From contig NZ_FMTY01000003.1 in the NCBI RefSeq assembly GCF_900100625.1, positions 317,424 to 381,423 on the forward strand: 64,000 bases of DNA, read 5' to 3'. Positions 1 to 7,141 of this stretch are shown here, one piece after another. Under the pieces are notes generated by a model. The model saw only the letters and a program-made list of their open reading frames with translations. It did no database searches and was not told the DNA's origin. Position 1 is the first letter of the stretch; every line of letters starts with the position of its first letter. Made by a program: the position numbers and the translations under genes. The DNA comes from Flavobacterium saliperosum (GTDB taxonomy: Bacteria > Bacteroidota > Bacteroidia > Flavobacteriales > Flavobacteriaceae).

Positions 1-1
1 A

Positions 2-307
2 ATTTCAATCGCGTCCCAACTAATTATCATCGCCGCTATTTTCCAGATTTCCGATGGGGTGCAAGTGGTGGTTTTAGGCGCACTTCGCGGTTTGCAGGAT
101 GTGAAAATACCCATGTATATTACCTTCATTTCCTATTGGATTATCGGTTTCCCGATTTCAATTTACCTGGGATTGTATACCGATTTGAAAGCAGTCGGCA
201 TCTGGATCGGACTTTTAGCCGGATTAACGGCAGCCGCAATATTTTTGTATCTTCGTTTCAATCATTTGACACGCCAATTAATTTTAAATAATCATACCAA
301 TAAATAA
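2..307 (+). CDS. MATE-family multidrug efflux transporter, C-terminal end (partial)
   Basis: The reading frame is already open at base 2 and runs to a TAA at 305-307, so only about the last 101 residues are present; the start lies before the window. The peptide has three hydrophobic segments and carries the stretch DGVQVVVLGALRGLQDVK, which is characteristic of the late helices of NorM/DinF-type MATE transporters. MATE proteins are inner-membrane antiporters that export cationic drugs using Na+ or H+ gradients. A small acidic gene follows 6 bases downstream and is probably co-transcribed. Family assignment is good; the substrate cannot be told. Confidence 0.85.
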   Translation: MSIASQLIIIAAIFQISDGVQVVVLGALRGLQDVKIPMYITFISYWIIGFPISIYLGLYTDLKAVGIWIGLLAGLTAAAIFLYLRFNHLTRQLILNNHTNK

Positions 308-313
308 AAGCAT

Positions 314-541
314 ATGGAATTACCAAAATTTGTATTAGCAGACAACACCGATTTTCCGGAAGATATTTTCATCATTCACTTGGACTACCCAAGATTCATT
401 ATCAATTTAAAAGATGATGAAGTGGAATTTTTAGAAGAGCTGGATGAAGAAGAGGAAGAGGAAATCGAAGCCGAAATGGAAAAACTAATCAACCTGGCAG
501 GTGAATTTTACGACAGGGAGATGAAACTTTACGAAGAGTAA
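314..541 (+). CDS. Small acidic hypothetical protein (75 aa)
   Basis: I do not recognise a named domain. The protein is very acidic: residues 36-57 contain a run dominated by Glu and Asp (LDEEEEEEIEAEME), so it should be helical and soluble. There is no signal peptide or membrane segment. It starts 6 bases after the MATE stop codon, so it is probably in the same transcript. The compact, well-formed frame and typical local codon use suggest a real gene. Function unknown. Confidence 0.7.
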   Translation: MELPKFVLADNTDFPEDIFIIHLDYPRFIINLKDDEVEFLEELDEEEEEEIEAEMEKLINLAGEFYDREMKLYEE

Positions 542-611
542 TCAGAGGGCAGGTTTCAGATAGCAGTTAGCAGACTTTTACTGAGAAATTGCATTCTGCG
601 TTCTCCCAACA

Positions 612-1697
612 CTATTTAAAATAGGCATTCAAAAGCAACTGAGCGGCGGCAAACGGTGAAATTTCATTGTTTTGCACCGCTTTTTTAGTTTCTTCCAACA
701 GTTTCTGGATTTCCTGATGGTTGTAGAAATTCAGTTTCAACTGCTCGTTGATGGTTTCCAGCATCCAGTATTGGCTCTGTTCTTTTCGTTTTTTATCGAA
801 ATATCCGTTTTCTTTGGTTAGTGTGAAATAGTCGGTAATCGTTTCCCATACCTCTGAAATCCCTTCATTGGTCAAAGCACTGCAGGTAGTCGCTTTCGGA
901 GACCAACCGGAATTCTTCAATGGGAACAAATGCAAAGCACGGTTGAAATCGACTTTCGCCAATCGGGCCCGTTTGATGTTATCGCCATCGGCTTTATTGA
1001 TTACAATCGCATCCGCCATTTCCATGATACCGCGTTTGATGCCCTGTAATTCATCTCCGGCTCCGGCTAAATTCAGCAGTAAAAAGAAATCGACCATACT
1101 GTGAACGGCCGTTTCACTCTGACCCACACCCACGGTTTCAATCAGAATTGTATCAAATCCACAAGCTTCACATAAAATAATCGCTTCTCGGGTTTTTCGC
1201 GCCACACCACCCAAACTTTCCCCGGAGGCACTCGGACGGATATAGGCATTTTCATCTTTTACCAATTCTTCCATACGGGTTTTATCACCCAAAATACTGC
1301 CGTGGGAAATCGAACTGCTCGGATCTACCGCCAAAACAGCCACTTTCTTTCCGATGGACGTCAGGTATTTTCCAAAGGCTTCAATAAACGTACTTTTTCC
1401 AACCCCGGGAACTCCTGTAATCCCAATCCGCAACGAATTATTCGCGTAAGGCAAACACCCTTTGATGACTTCATTCGCTTTTTCCAGATGGGTGGCACTG
1501 GTGCTTTCCACCAAAGTAATGGCACGACTCAATGCTACTTTGTCGCCTTTCAGAATGTTGGAAATCAATTCCTCGGCGGAAGGTTGTTTTCTCCGGAACT
1601 GCTGAATGTGTTCCACAGACGTAGCGCTAATGCTGTCCGGTTGTTCAATACCGTCATTTTCTTTTAAGGCTGATGGATGTGATTTTTTCTGTGCCAC
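612..1697 (-). CDS. meaB: Methylmalonyl-CoA mutase-associated GTPase MeaB
   Basis: A G3E-family GTPase of 361 residues, the usual length for MeaB/ArgK. Visible motifs in order: the P-loop GVPGVGKSTF near residue 95, the AVDPSSSISHGSILGDKTRM block, the ETVGVGQSE switch region, and the NKADGDN base-recognition motif. MeaB binds methylmalonyl-CoA mutase, gates cofactor loading and protects the B12 enzyme from inactivation. The mutase genes are not in this window. A cobalamin adenosyltransferase (15967-16539) and a propionyl-CoA-type carboxylase (51696-55249) are, which fits a propionate pathway. The gene converges on the MATE unit. Confidence 0.93.
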   Translation of the reverse strand: MAQKKSHPSALKENDGIEQPDSISATSVEHIQQFRRKQPSAEELISNILKGDKVALSRAITLVESTSATHLEKANEVIKGCLPYANNSLRIGITGVPGVGKSTFIEAFGKYLTSIGKKVAVLAVDPSSSISHGSILGDKTRMEELVKDENAYIRPSASGESLGGVARKTREAIILCEACGFDTILIETVGVGQSETAVHSMVDFFLLLNLAGAGDELQGIKRGIMEMADAIVINKADGDNIKRARLAKVDFNRALHLFPLKNSGWSPKATTCSALTNEGISEVWETITDYFTLTKENGYFDKKRKEQSQYWMLETINEQLKLNFYNHQEIQKLLEETKKAVQNNEISPFAAAQLLLNAYFK

Positions 1698-1728
1698 AGG
1701 AATGAATTAGTGCAGTAAAAATAAGGAA

Positions 1729-1770
1729 AAAGTGCACAATGTTCAAGGATATTCAAACATTGTGCACTTT
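1729..1770. repeat. 15-bp perfect inverted repeat (stem-loop) upstream of meaB
   Basis: Left arm 1729-1743 and right arm 1756-1770 (core AGTGCACAATGTT) are perfect reverse complements around an 11-base loop. It sits just upstream of the meaB start, where meaB is read on the minus strand. It is not followed by a clear T tract, so it is more likely an operator or RNA structure than a simple terminator. Confidence 0.6.
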
Positions 1771-1813
1771 CGATATGTGAATTGCTGTGCTTTTTGTCAT
1801 TATCTAGTATAGA

Positions 1814-1868
1814 TTTTAAATCCGTGAAAATCCGCGTTGCTTGCATCCGTGTCATCCGCGTTCCAAAA
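1814..1868. repeat. Short extragenic ATCCGTG/ATCCGCG repeat
   Basis: This intergenic stretch holds alternating words AATCCGTG, AATCCGCG, CATCCGTG and CATCCGCG at roughly 10-12 base spacing, followed by an A tract. It resembles the low-complexity extragenic repeats that are common in Flavobacterium genomes. No gene is supported here; an open frame across it on the minus strand looks accidental. Confidence 0.5.
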
Positions 1869-1931
1869 AAACAATAGTCTTAATCAAATGCTAAAGTTGA
1901 ATAAAATCGGGGCTTAAAAATGAAATAGTAG

Positions 1932-1939
1932 TAATTTTG
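1932..1939 (+). promoter_or_regulatory. -7 promoter element TAATTTTG for the AEC/MFS unit
   Basis: TAATTTTG matches the Bacteroidetes -7 consensus TAnnTTTG and lies 17 bases before the ATG of the AEC transporter. No convincing TTG box is seen at the usual distance upstream. Confidence 0.5.
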
Positions 1940-1956
1940 TCTCGCTTTAAACCACT

Positions 1957-2868
1957 ATGGAAAACATTTTACTTATTTTCGTCTGCATGCTTTTGGGTTT
2001 TCTGCTCAAAAAAAGCGCTGCCTTTCCTCCATTAAGCTATAAAACGCTCAATCAGTTTGCGATTTACATATCACTTCCCGCCGTTGCGTTGTATTATATC
2101 CCGAAATTGGAAATCAGTTCGAAATTGTTATTCCCGTTGGGAATTGCCTGGTTGGGTTTTGCGCTTTCCTACATTTTTTTCGCAGGTTTCGGAAAACTAT
2201 TCGGCTGGTCCAAAAAGCTTACAGGCTGTTTAATCATCACAGCCGGATTGGGAAATACCTCTTTTGTCGGTTTCCCGATAATCGAAGCGGTGTATGGAAA
2301 AAAGGGACTGGAAACTGCCGTTATTGTCGATCAGCCCGGTTCGTTTGTGGTGCTTTCCACGGTAGCGGTTTTGGTGGCAACCGTCTATTCCAGAGGAACA
2401 ACCAGCTCGAGTGTGATTTTCAAAAAAATACTGTTCTTTCCACCCTTCATAGCTTTTGCTTTTTCATGCTTTTTGAACGTTTTGCAATTGGATTTCCCAG
2501 AAATGTTCCAATCGGTTTTTCAACGTTTGGGCAGTACGGTAACTCCGATAGCACTCGTAGCGGTGGGAATGCAACTGGAATTCGACAGTAAAAGCAAGCA
2601 TTGGAAATTCCTGACTTTAGGATTGTTTTTCAAACTGTTCCTAACGCCGGCGTTTTTCTATTTGTTCTATGTGACACTTTTAGGTGGTAGCGGGTTGGAA
2701 GTTCAGGTTTCCATACTGGAAGCTGCCATGGCACCCATGATAACCGGAACCATAATAGCATCCACTTATGGATTGAAACCCAAACTAAGCAACATGATGA
2801 TTGGTTTCGGTATTCCGATTTCGTTCCTCACCCTAATTTTCTGGTACTTTATTTTACAGCATATTTGA
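1957..2868 (+). CDS. AEC-family (auxin efflux carrier type) transporter
   Basis: 303 residues with about ten hydrophobic segments arranged as two halves, the layout of the AEC/BASS-like fold. The region GNTSFVGFPIIEAVYG in the first half and APMITGTIIASTYGL in the second half are the broken-helix motifs expected for the family. Bacterial AEC members export or import small carboxylates such as malate or malonate; the substrate here is unknown. The stop codon overlaps the ATG of the next transporter gene (TGATG), so the two genes are translationally coupled. Confidence 0.88.
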   Translation: MENILLIFVCMLLGFLLKKSAAFPPLSYKTLNQFAIYISLPAVALYYIPKLEISSKLLFPLGIAWLGFALSYIFFAGFGKLFGWSKKLTGCLIITAGLGNTSFVGFPIIEAVYGKKGLETAVIVDQPGSFVVLSTVAVLVATVYSRGTTSSSVIFKKILFFPPFIAFAFSCFLNVLQLDFPEMFQSVFQRLGSTVTPIALVAVGMQLEFDSKSKHWKFLTLGLFFKLFLTPAFFYLFYVTLLGGSGLEVQVSILEAAMAPMITGTIIASTYGLKPKLSNMMIGFGIPISFLTLIFWYFILQHI

Positions 2869-4073
2869 TGAAAACTGAAACTGCAACCCTCGATACTAAG
2901 AATTTAGCGCAAACCACGGTATATTCCATCCTGTTTTCCATCTGTTTCGCGCATTTGCTGAACGATTTGTTGCAAGCGGTCATTCCGGCCATGTATCCGG
3001 TTTTGAAAGCGAAATATGCGCTTACGTTCACGCAGGTCGGATTAATTACGTTTACCTATCAGGTTACCGCATCGTTGCTGCAGCCTTTCGTCGGAATTTA
3101 TACGGATAAACATCCCAAACCGTATTCGTTGGCGTTTGGAATGTTGTTTTCGTTAGGCGGCATCATCATGTTGTCACAGGCTTCCAGTTTCCCGTTGATA
3201 TTGGCTTCGGTGGCTTTCGTGGGAATCGGTTCGTCCATCTTTCATCCGGAAGCTTCCCGTGTGGCGTTCCTGGGTTCGGGCGGGAAACGCGGACTGGCAC
3301 AATCGATTTTCCAATTAGGCGGCAATACCGGAACGGCAATCGGACCGTTATTGGTCGCTTTAATCGTAATTCCGCGCGGACAATCGTATATTCTTTGGTT
3401 CGTATTGGTCGCCATCGTTGGGATTATCGTGTTAAGTAGAATCGCCATTTGGTACAAACAAAAATTAATCTCCATTCAGAGGAAGAAAAAAAGTGGCGAA
3501 CGTTTGCACAATCTTTCCCCGATGAAAGTTAAAATGTCGGTCATTTTATTGCTGATTCTGATCTTTTCGAAATCGTTTTACACCACTTCGATGTCGAGTT
3601 ACTTCACGTTTTATCTCATCGAAAAATTCCATATTTCCGTATTACAGGCGCAATATCATTTGTTTGCCTTTTTAGGGGCTGTAGCTGTCGGAACCTTAAT
3701 TGGCGGACCATTAGGCGATAAATTCGGACGAAAATACATCATCTGGTTTTCCATTTTAGGAGCCGCGCCGTTCACTTTACTGCTTCCGTTTGCCGATTTG
3801 TTCTGGACCGGAATTCTCTCCGTGATTATCGGAATCGTCATCGCTTCGGCTTTCTCGGCAATTTTGGTGTACGCACAGGAATTAATGCCTGAAAGAGTCG
3901 GAATGATTTCCGGATTGTTCTTCGGTTTCGCCTTTGGAATCGGTGGTTTGGGTTCCGCCGTTTTGGGCTATCTGGCGGATAAAACGTCCATCGAATTCGT
4001 CTATGCTATCTGTTCGTTTCTGCCATTAATCGGTATATTTGCTTACTTCTTGCCGAATTTAAAGAAGAAATAG
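2868..4073 (+). CDS. MFS transporter, fosmidomycin-resistance (Fsr) type
   Basis: 401 residues from the ATG at 2868; a TTG three bases earlier is possible but less likely because the ATG forms a TGATG overlap with the preceding gene. Twelve hydrophobic helices are visible. GPLGDKFGRKY, about two thirds along, is the conserved MFS loop motif of the second half. The end of the sequence resembles Fsr proteins, which export fosmidomycin and related compounds. The coupling with an AEC carrier suggests a shared or related small-molecule substrate, but that is inference. Confidence 0.88.
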   Translation: MKTETATLDTKNLAQTTVYSILFSICFAHLLNDLLQAVIPAMYPVLKAKYALTFTQVGLITFTYQVTASLLQPFVGIYTDKHPKPYSLAFGMLFSLGGIIMLSQASSFPLILASVAFVGIGSSIFHPEASRVAFLGSGGKRGLAQSIFQLGGNTGTAIGPLLVALIVIPRGQSYILWFVLVAIVGIIVLSRIAIWYKQKLISIQRKKKSGERLHNLSPMKVKMSVILLLILIFSKSFYTTSMSSYFTFYLIEKFHISVLQAQYHLFAFLGAVAVGTLIGGPLGDKFGRKYIIWFSILGAAPFTLLLPFADLFWTGILSVIIGIVIASAFSAILVYAQELMPERVGMISGLFFGFAFGIGGLGSAVLGYLADKTSIEFVYAICSFLPLIGIFAYFLPNLKKK

Positions 4074-4205
4074 GAGCGAATGGTTCGGGATTTATCAGTG
4101 GTCCATTTTCCCGCTTTCCGTTGCAATTACCTTTGTCAAAGTTTTAAACTTTGACAAAGGTAATTTACACTGCAATCGGGGCTAGTTAGGATTTGTCTTT
4201 TGTGC
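4074..4205. repeat. Mosaic extragenic repeat, copy A
   Basis: Begins with GCGAATGGTTCGGGA, continues with TTTTCCCGCTTTCCG, is interrupted by a near-perfect palindrome (4126-4164), and ends with ATCGGGGCTAGTTAGGATT followed by TGTCTTTTGTG. The same 5' and 3' words recur at 16661-16760 (reverse orientation) and 22345-22453, and the inner words at 33276-33381 and 57924-57979. The middle part differs between copies. This and the repeat pair at 4226-4389 fill the gap between 4074 and 4417; no gene is seen there. Confidence 0.7.
4126..4164. repeat. 39-bp near-perfect palindrome inside repeat copy A
   Basis: Two 19-base arms (ATTACCTTTGTCAAAGTTT and its reverse complement) flank a single central T. 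It lies about 50 bases after the MFS stop codon. It could fold into a long cruciform or an RNA hairpin that would work in both directions. Confidence 0.75.
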
Positions 4206-4225
4206 AAAATCGTTTTTAAATCAAA

Positions 4226-4389
4226 TCTTTGCGAACTTTGCGCTAACCTTAGCGTTCCCTGCGGTTAAGTTTATTTGTAATCTATAAGCCTTAAATTTTG
4301 ACGGTCTTTTTAAATGTTTAATGCTAATAATGGATATAAATTCTTTGCGAACTTTGCGATAACCTTTGCGCTCCTTGCAGTTAAGTTTA
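4226..4389. repeat. Pair of 48-bp direct repeats (TTTGCGAACTTTGCG type)
   Basis: Copies at 4226-4273 and 4342-4389 both start TCTTTGCGAACTTTGCG and end GTTAAGTTTA; I count five differences in 48 bases. They lie between the MFS gene and the FAD-linked oxidase gene. Such TTTGCG-rich units are frequent extragenic repeats in flavobacteria. Confidence 0.7.
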
Positions 4390-4417
4390 TTAAATTTGTT
4401 TTAAAATTAGTTCAGCA

Positions 4418-5821
4418 ATGCAAATCACACCCGAAATACTTCAAAAACTACAAAATATAGTAGGTACATCCTTTGTATTCACCGACGATGAAACCCGCAA
4501 CCACTATGGCCACGACGAAACCGAAGATTATGTTTTTCCGCCAAGCGTAGTGGTAAAACCGGCTTCGGCTCAGGAAATATCCGAAATAGTGAAAGTGGCG
4601 AACGAATACAAAATTCCAGTGGTTCCCATTGGAGGAAGAACGGGTTTGAGCGGCGGGGCATTGAGTATTCATCACGGCATCGGTTTGTCTACGGACCGAC
4701 TGAATAAAATCATCGAAATCGACGAAAAAAACCTTCAGGTTATCACTGAACCGGCTGTTATCACTCAGGTTTTACAGGATACGGTTTTGGAAAAAAGCCT
4801 GTTCTACCCGGTAGATCCAAGCAGCCGTGGCAGTTGTTTCATTGGTGGTAACGTAGCCGAAAATGCCGGTGGTGCAAGAGCCGTGAAATACGGAGTCACC
4901 AAAGATTACGTGCTGAATCTCGAAGTGGTTTTGCCCACAGGAGAAATCATCTGGACGGGGGCGAATACCTTAAAAAATTCGACAGGATATAACTTAACAC
5001 AATTGATGGTGGGTAGCGAAGGAACGTTGGGGATCATTACCAAAATCGTTTTAAAACTCTTGCCTAAAAATTCCCATAACGTATTGATGTTGGTACCATT
5101 TTACAAAGCGGAACAAGCGTGTGAAGCGGTTTCAGCGATTTTCAGAGCGGGCATTGTGCCGAGCGCGTTGGAATTCATGGAGCGTGATGCCATCGATTGG
5201 GCTATCAGGTTTGTTGACGGCGTGAATGTCGATATCAAACCGGAAATCGAGGCGCATTTGTTGATTGAAGTCGACGGAAATTATCCCGAAATCCTGATGC
5301 TCGAAGCCGAAAAAATAATGACGGTTGTGGAAGGTTTCCAAATCGATGAAATCCTTTTCGCCGATACCGAAGATCAAAAAAATGCTTTATGGCGTATGCG
5401 TCGCGGTGTGGCGGAAGCGGTTAAATCCAATTCGGTGTACAAGGAAGAAGACACCGTTGTGCCACGATATGAATTGCCAACATTGTTAAAAGGCATCAAG
5501 GAAATCGGAAACAAATACGGTTTTAAATCGGTTTGTTACGGACATGCGGGCGACGGAAACCTCCACGTGAACATCATCAAAGCAGACATGACCGACGAAA
5601 ACTGGAAAACCGAAGTCCCGAAAGGCATTCGCGAAATTTTCGAATTAACCGTTGCGTTAAAAGGAACCTTGTCCGGCGAACACGGCATCGGTTACGTTCA
5701 GAAAAATTTTATGGACATTGCGTTCAGTACGTCGCAGTTACAGCTAATGAAAAATATCAAACTGGTTTTTGATCCGAACAATATCCTGAATCCGGGAAAA
5801 ATTTTCCCTGATACACATTAA
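4418..5821 (+). CDS. FAD-binding oxidoreductase, GlcD/D-lactate dehydrogenase type
   Basis: 467 residues, the normal length for the GlcD/DLD-like FAD-linked oxidases. The N-terminal PCMH-type FAD domain shows PVVPIGGRTGLSGGAL and GGNVAENAGGARAVKYG. The C-terminal FAD-oxidase domain shows CYGHAGDGNLHVNI and GEHGIGYVQK, which carry the His residues used for hydroxy-acid oxidation. Enzymes of this group oxidise D-2-hydroxy acids such as D-lactate or glycolate and pass the electrons to quinone or an electron carrier. No GlcE or GlcF partner gene is adjacent, so a stand-alone D-lactate dehydrogenase-like role is more likely than glycolate oxidase. Confidence 0.88.
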   Translation: MQITPEILQKLQNIVGTSFVFTDDETRNHYGHDETEDYVFPPSVVVKPASAQEISEIVKVANEYKIPVVPIGGRTGLSGGALSIHHGIGLSTDRLNKIIEIDEKNLQVITEPAVITQVLQDTVLEKSLFYPVDPSSRGSCFIGGNVAENAGGARAVKYGVTKDYVLNLEVVLPTGEIIWTGANTLKNSTGYNLTQLMVGSEGTLGIITKIVLKLLPKNSHNVLMLVPFYKAEQACEAVSAIFRAGIVPSALEFMERDAIDWAIRFVDGVNVDIKPEIEAHLLIEVDGNYPEILMLEAEKIMTVVEGFQIDEILFADTEDQKNALWRMRRGVAEAVKSNSVYKEEDTVVPRYELPTLLKGIKEIGNKYGFKSVCYGHAGDGNLHVNIIKADMTDENWKTEVPKGIREIFELTVALKGTLSGEHGIGYVQKNFMDIAFSTSQLQLMKNIKLVFDPNNILNPGKIFPDTH

Positions 5822-5843
5822 TATACCCTAGTTTTAAAAAAAG

Positions 5844-6085
5844 ACGTCGCAGAACGTGGTTGACCACGTCTTGAAGTCCGTTTACCACGTTACCGGACGT
5901 GGTACACCACGTTATGAACCCCATTCACCACGTTGTTTGACGTGTTCAACCACGTTATGAACCCCATTTACCACGTTGTAGGACGTGGTTAGCCACGTTT
6001 GTAACGCCAATTACCACGTTAGGTAACGTGGTCAACGCACTTCCGAACGTCATTAACCACGTGGTAGGACGTGGTAAATGACGGT
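5844..6085. repeat. 43-bp tandem repeat array with alternating ACGTGGT/ACCACGT words
   Basis: ACGTGGT (or ACGTGTT) begins units at 5854, 5897, 5940, 5983, 6026 and 6069, exactly 43 bases apart. Within each unit ACCACGT occurs twice, so ACCACGT words fall every 21 or 22 bases (5863, 5884, 5906, 5927, 5949, 5970, variant 5992, 6013, 6056). There are five full units and partial units at both ends. The units are diverged, most at positions between the words, while the words are kept. The array fills almost the whole gap between two convergent genes. No ORF, cas gene or mobile element is near. Confidence 0.9.
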
Positions 6086-6101
6086 ATTGGATTGTTTTTA
6101 G

Positions 6102-6500
6102 TTATTGATTTCGAAACTCGGATAAAACAGCATCCGGATTTTTAAAGGTTGGCGGTTGCTCGGTAATGTTGGCAATGCGTTTTTTGTTTAATTTCATGGT
6201 AACATCGGCTTCCGTAGTAAACAACAACACCCACATGAACGGATTGTTGATGTAAGGGACTAATTCCGCTTCCATGGCATCCATTTCGATGATTTTTTCA
6301 ATCTCCTGTAAACCTTCGTTATAAATCTTATGCGTAACGGATAATTTTAAAACACCATTTTCTACTGCCGTTCTTACATAAATGTTCTGTAACTCGGGTT
6401 GCCCAATGGTTTTCGTCAGCGTTAATTTGGCAAAAGTGCCGTTGGCAATACTTGATTTTACGGTATCGAAAAAAGTGGTATAGGTTGGAGTATTCGGCAT
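6102..6500 (-). CDS. Hypothetical protein (132 aa)
   Basis: I do not recognise this family with certainty. The start chosen is the ATG at 6500 (MPNTPTYTTFFDT); the frame stays open further upstream, but that part is low-complexity and Phe/Lys-rich, unlike coding sequence. The protein has no signal peptide or membrane helix. Residues 5-45 (FDTVKSSIANGTFAKLTL) and the middle part look like an alpha/beta domain. It resembles the N-terminal region of some Bacteroidetes proteins annotated as SAM-dependent methyltransferases, but there is no SAM-binding motif here, so I do not assign that function. Confidence 0.6.
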   Translation of the reverse strand: MPNTPTYTTFFDTVKSSIANGTFAKLTLTKTIGQPELQNIYVRTAVENGVLKLSVTHKIYNEGLQEIEKIIEMDAMEAELVPYINNPFMWVLLFTTEADVTMKLNKKRIANITEQPPTFKNPDAVLSEFRNQ

Positions 6501-6639
6501 TTTATATCTTCTGAAATGAATGACTGATTTGAAATTGTTTTGCAAAAGTAGCTTTTTGACTTTGATGGAAGCGCATTTGCTCTTCTTTTTTTGAAATGGA
6601 GCAGGGTGGAAATTTTTTGGAAATCTGATAAAAATCAGG

Positions 6640-6668
6640 TTTGTCATAAAAAAAAGGAAGTACCTTTG
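6640..6668 (+). promoter_or_regulatory. Promoter of the metal-uptake-like cassette (TTTG-N17-TACCTTTG)
   Basis: TTTG at 6640-6643 and TACCTTTG at 6661-6668 are spaced by 17 bases, matching the Bacteroidetes promoter pattern. Only four bases separate the -7 box from the ATG at 6673, so the transcript may be leaderless or nearly so. Confidence 0.6.
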
Positions 6669-6672
6669 AGGT

Positions 6673-7041
6673 ATGAAAAATGCAATTGTAATCATAGTAT
6701 TCCTTTTCGTGATGAAACCGATTCTTCCGGTTTTGGAATATGTATTGAATTACGATTACATTGTAAAAGAACTTTGTGAGAACAAAGCCAAACCCGAAAC
6801 GAATTGTAACGGAAAATGTCATTTGATGAAAGAATTGGCAAAAGCTTCCGAAAATAACACTCCTGTTTCTTCTGAAAAAAAAGTTTCTCATTCGGAATTC
6901 GAAGTCTTATTCATTCAAAAACTTGCTTCACTTGAAGTGGTAACCTTGAATTTCCCAATTCAAAAAGCAATCAATACAAAGTATTCCGATGGCTATTTTT
7001 ACGAAAATAGCACCACAACTTTCCATCCGCCTACGGTTTAA
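6673..7041 (+). CDS. Small membrane-anchored Cys-rich protein, putative metal-binding (122 aa)
   Basis: The N-terminus (residues 3-25) is one hydrophobic segment that could be a signal peptide or membrane anchor. It is followed by CENKAKPETNCNGKCH, with Cys at 35, 45 and 49 and His at 50, a CX9CX3CH arrangement that looks suited to metal binding. The rest is polar. Proteins of this type occur beside TonB-dependent receptors in other flavobacteria as far as I recall; I know no assigned function. Here it is first in a same-strand run of three genes with a TonB receptor and a Cys-rich propeller. I infer a role in copper or other transition-metal handling; this is not proven by sequence. Confidence 0.65.
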   Translation: MKNAIVIIVFLFVMKPILPVLEYVLNYDYIVKELCENKAKPETNCNGKCHLMKELAKASENNTPVSSEKKVSHSEFEVLFIQKLASLEVVTLNFPIQKAINTKYSDGYFYENSTTTFHPPTV

Positions 7042-7141
7042 TCCTTGTTTACTGTTTTAGTTCTGTTGTTTTTTCAGCAGGATTCATTCTTTCTTCGGTT
7101 TAACCGGGAAAGAGCATTATGCAATCATTATACTTACCGAG

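Noticed and set aside
1664..1855. Open frame upstream of meaB
   Set aside because: It lies over an extragenic repeat and hairpin, has no plausible protein signature and overlaps the true meaB start.
612..1956. B12 riboswitch near meaB or near the adenosyltransferase
   Set aside because: No B12-box-like sequence or multi-stem leader is recognisable upstream of either gene.
5844..6085. CRISPR-like array
   Set aside because: The periodic units are diverged and the in-between parts are similar among units rather than unique spacers. No cas gene is near. It is a tandem repeat.
6501..6695. Upstream extension of the 6102-6500 gene
   Set aside because: The extra part is Phe- and Lys-rich, unlike coding sequence, and overlaps the promoter of the divergent cassette.
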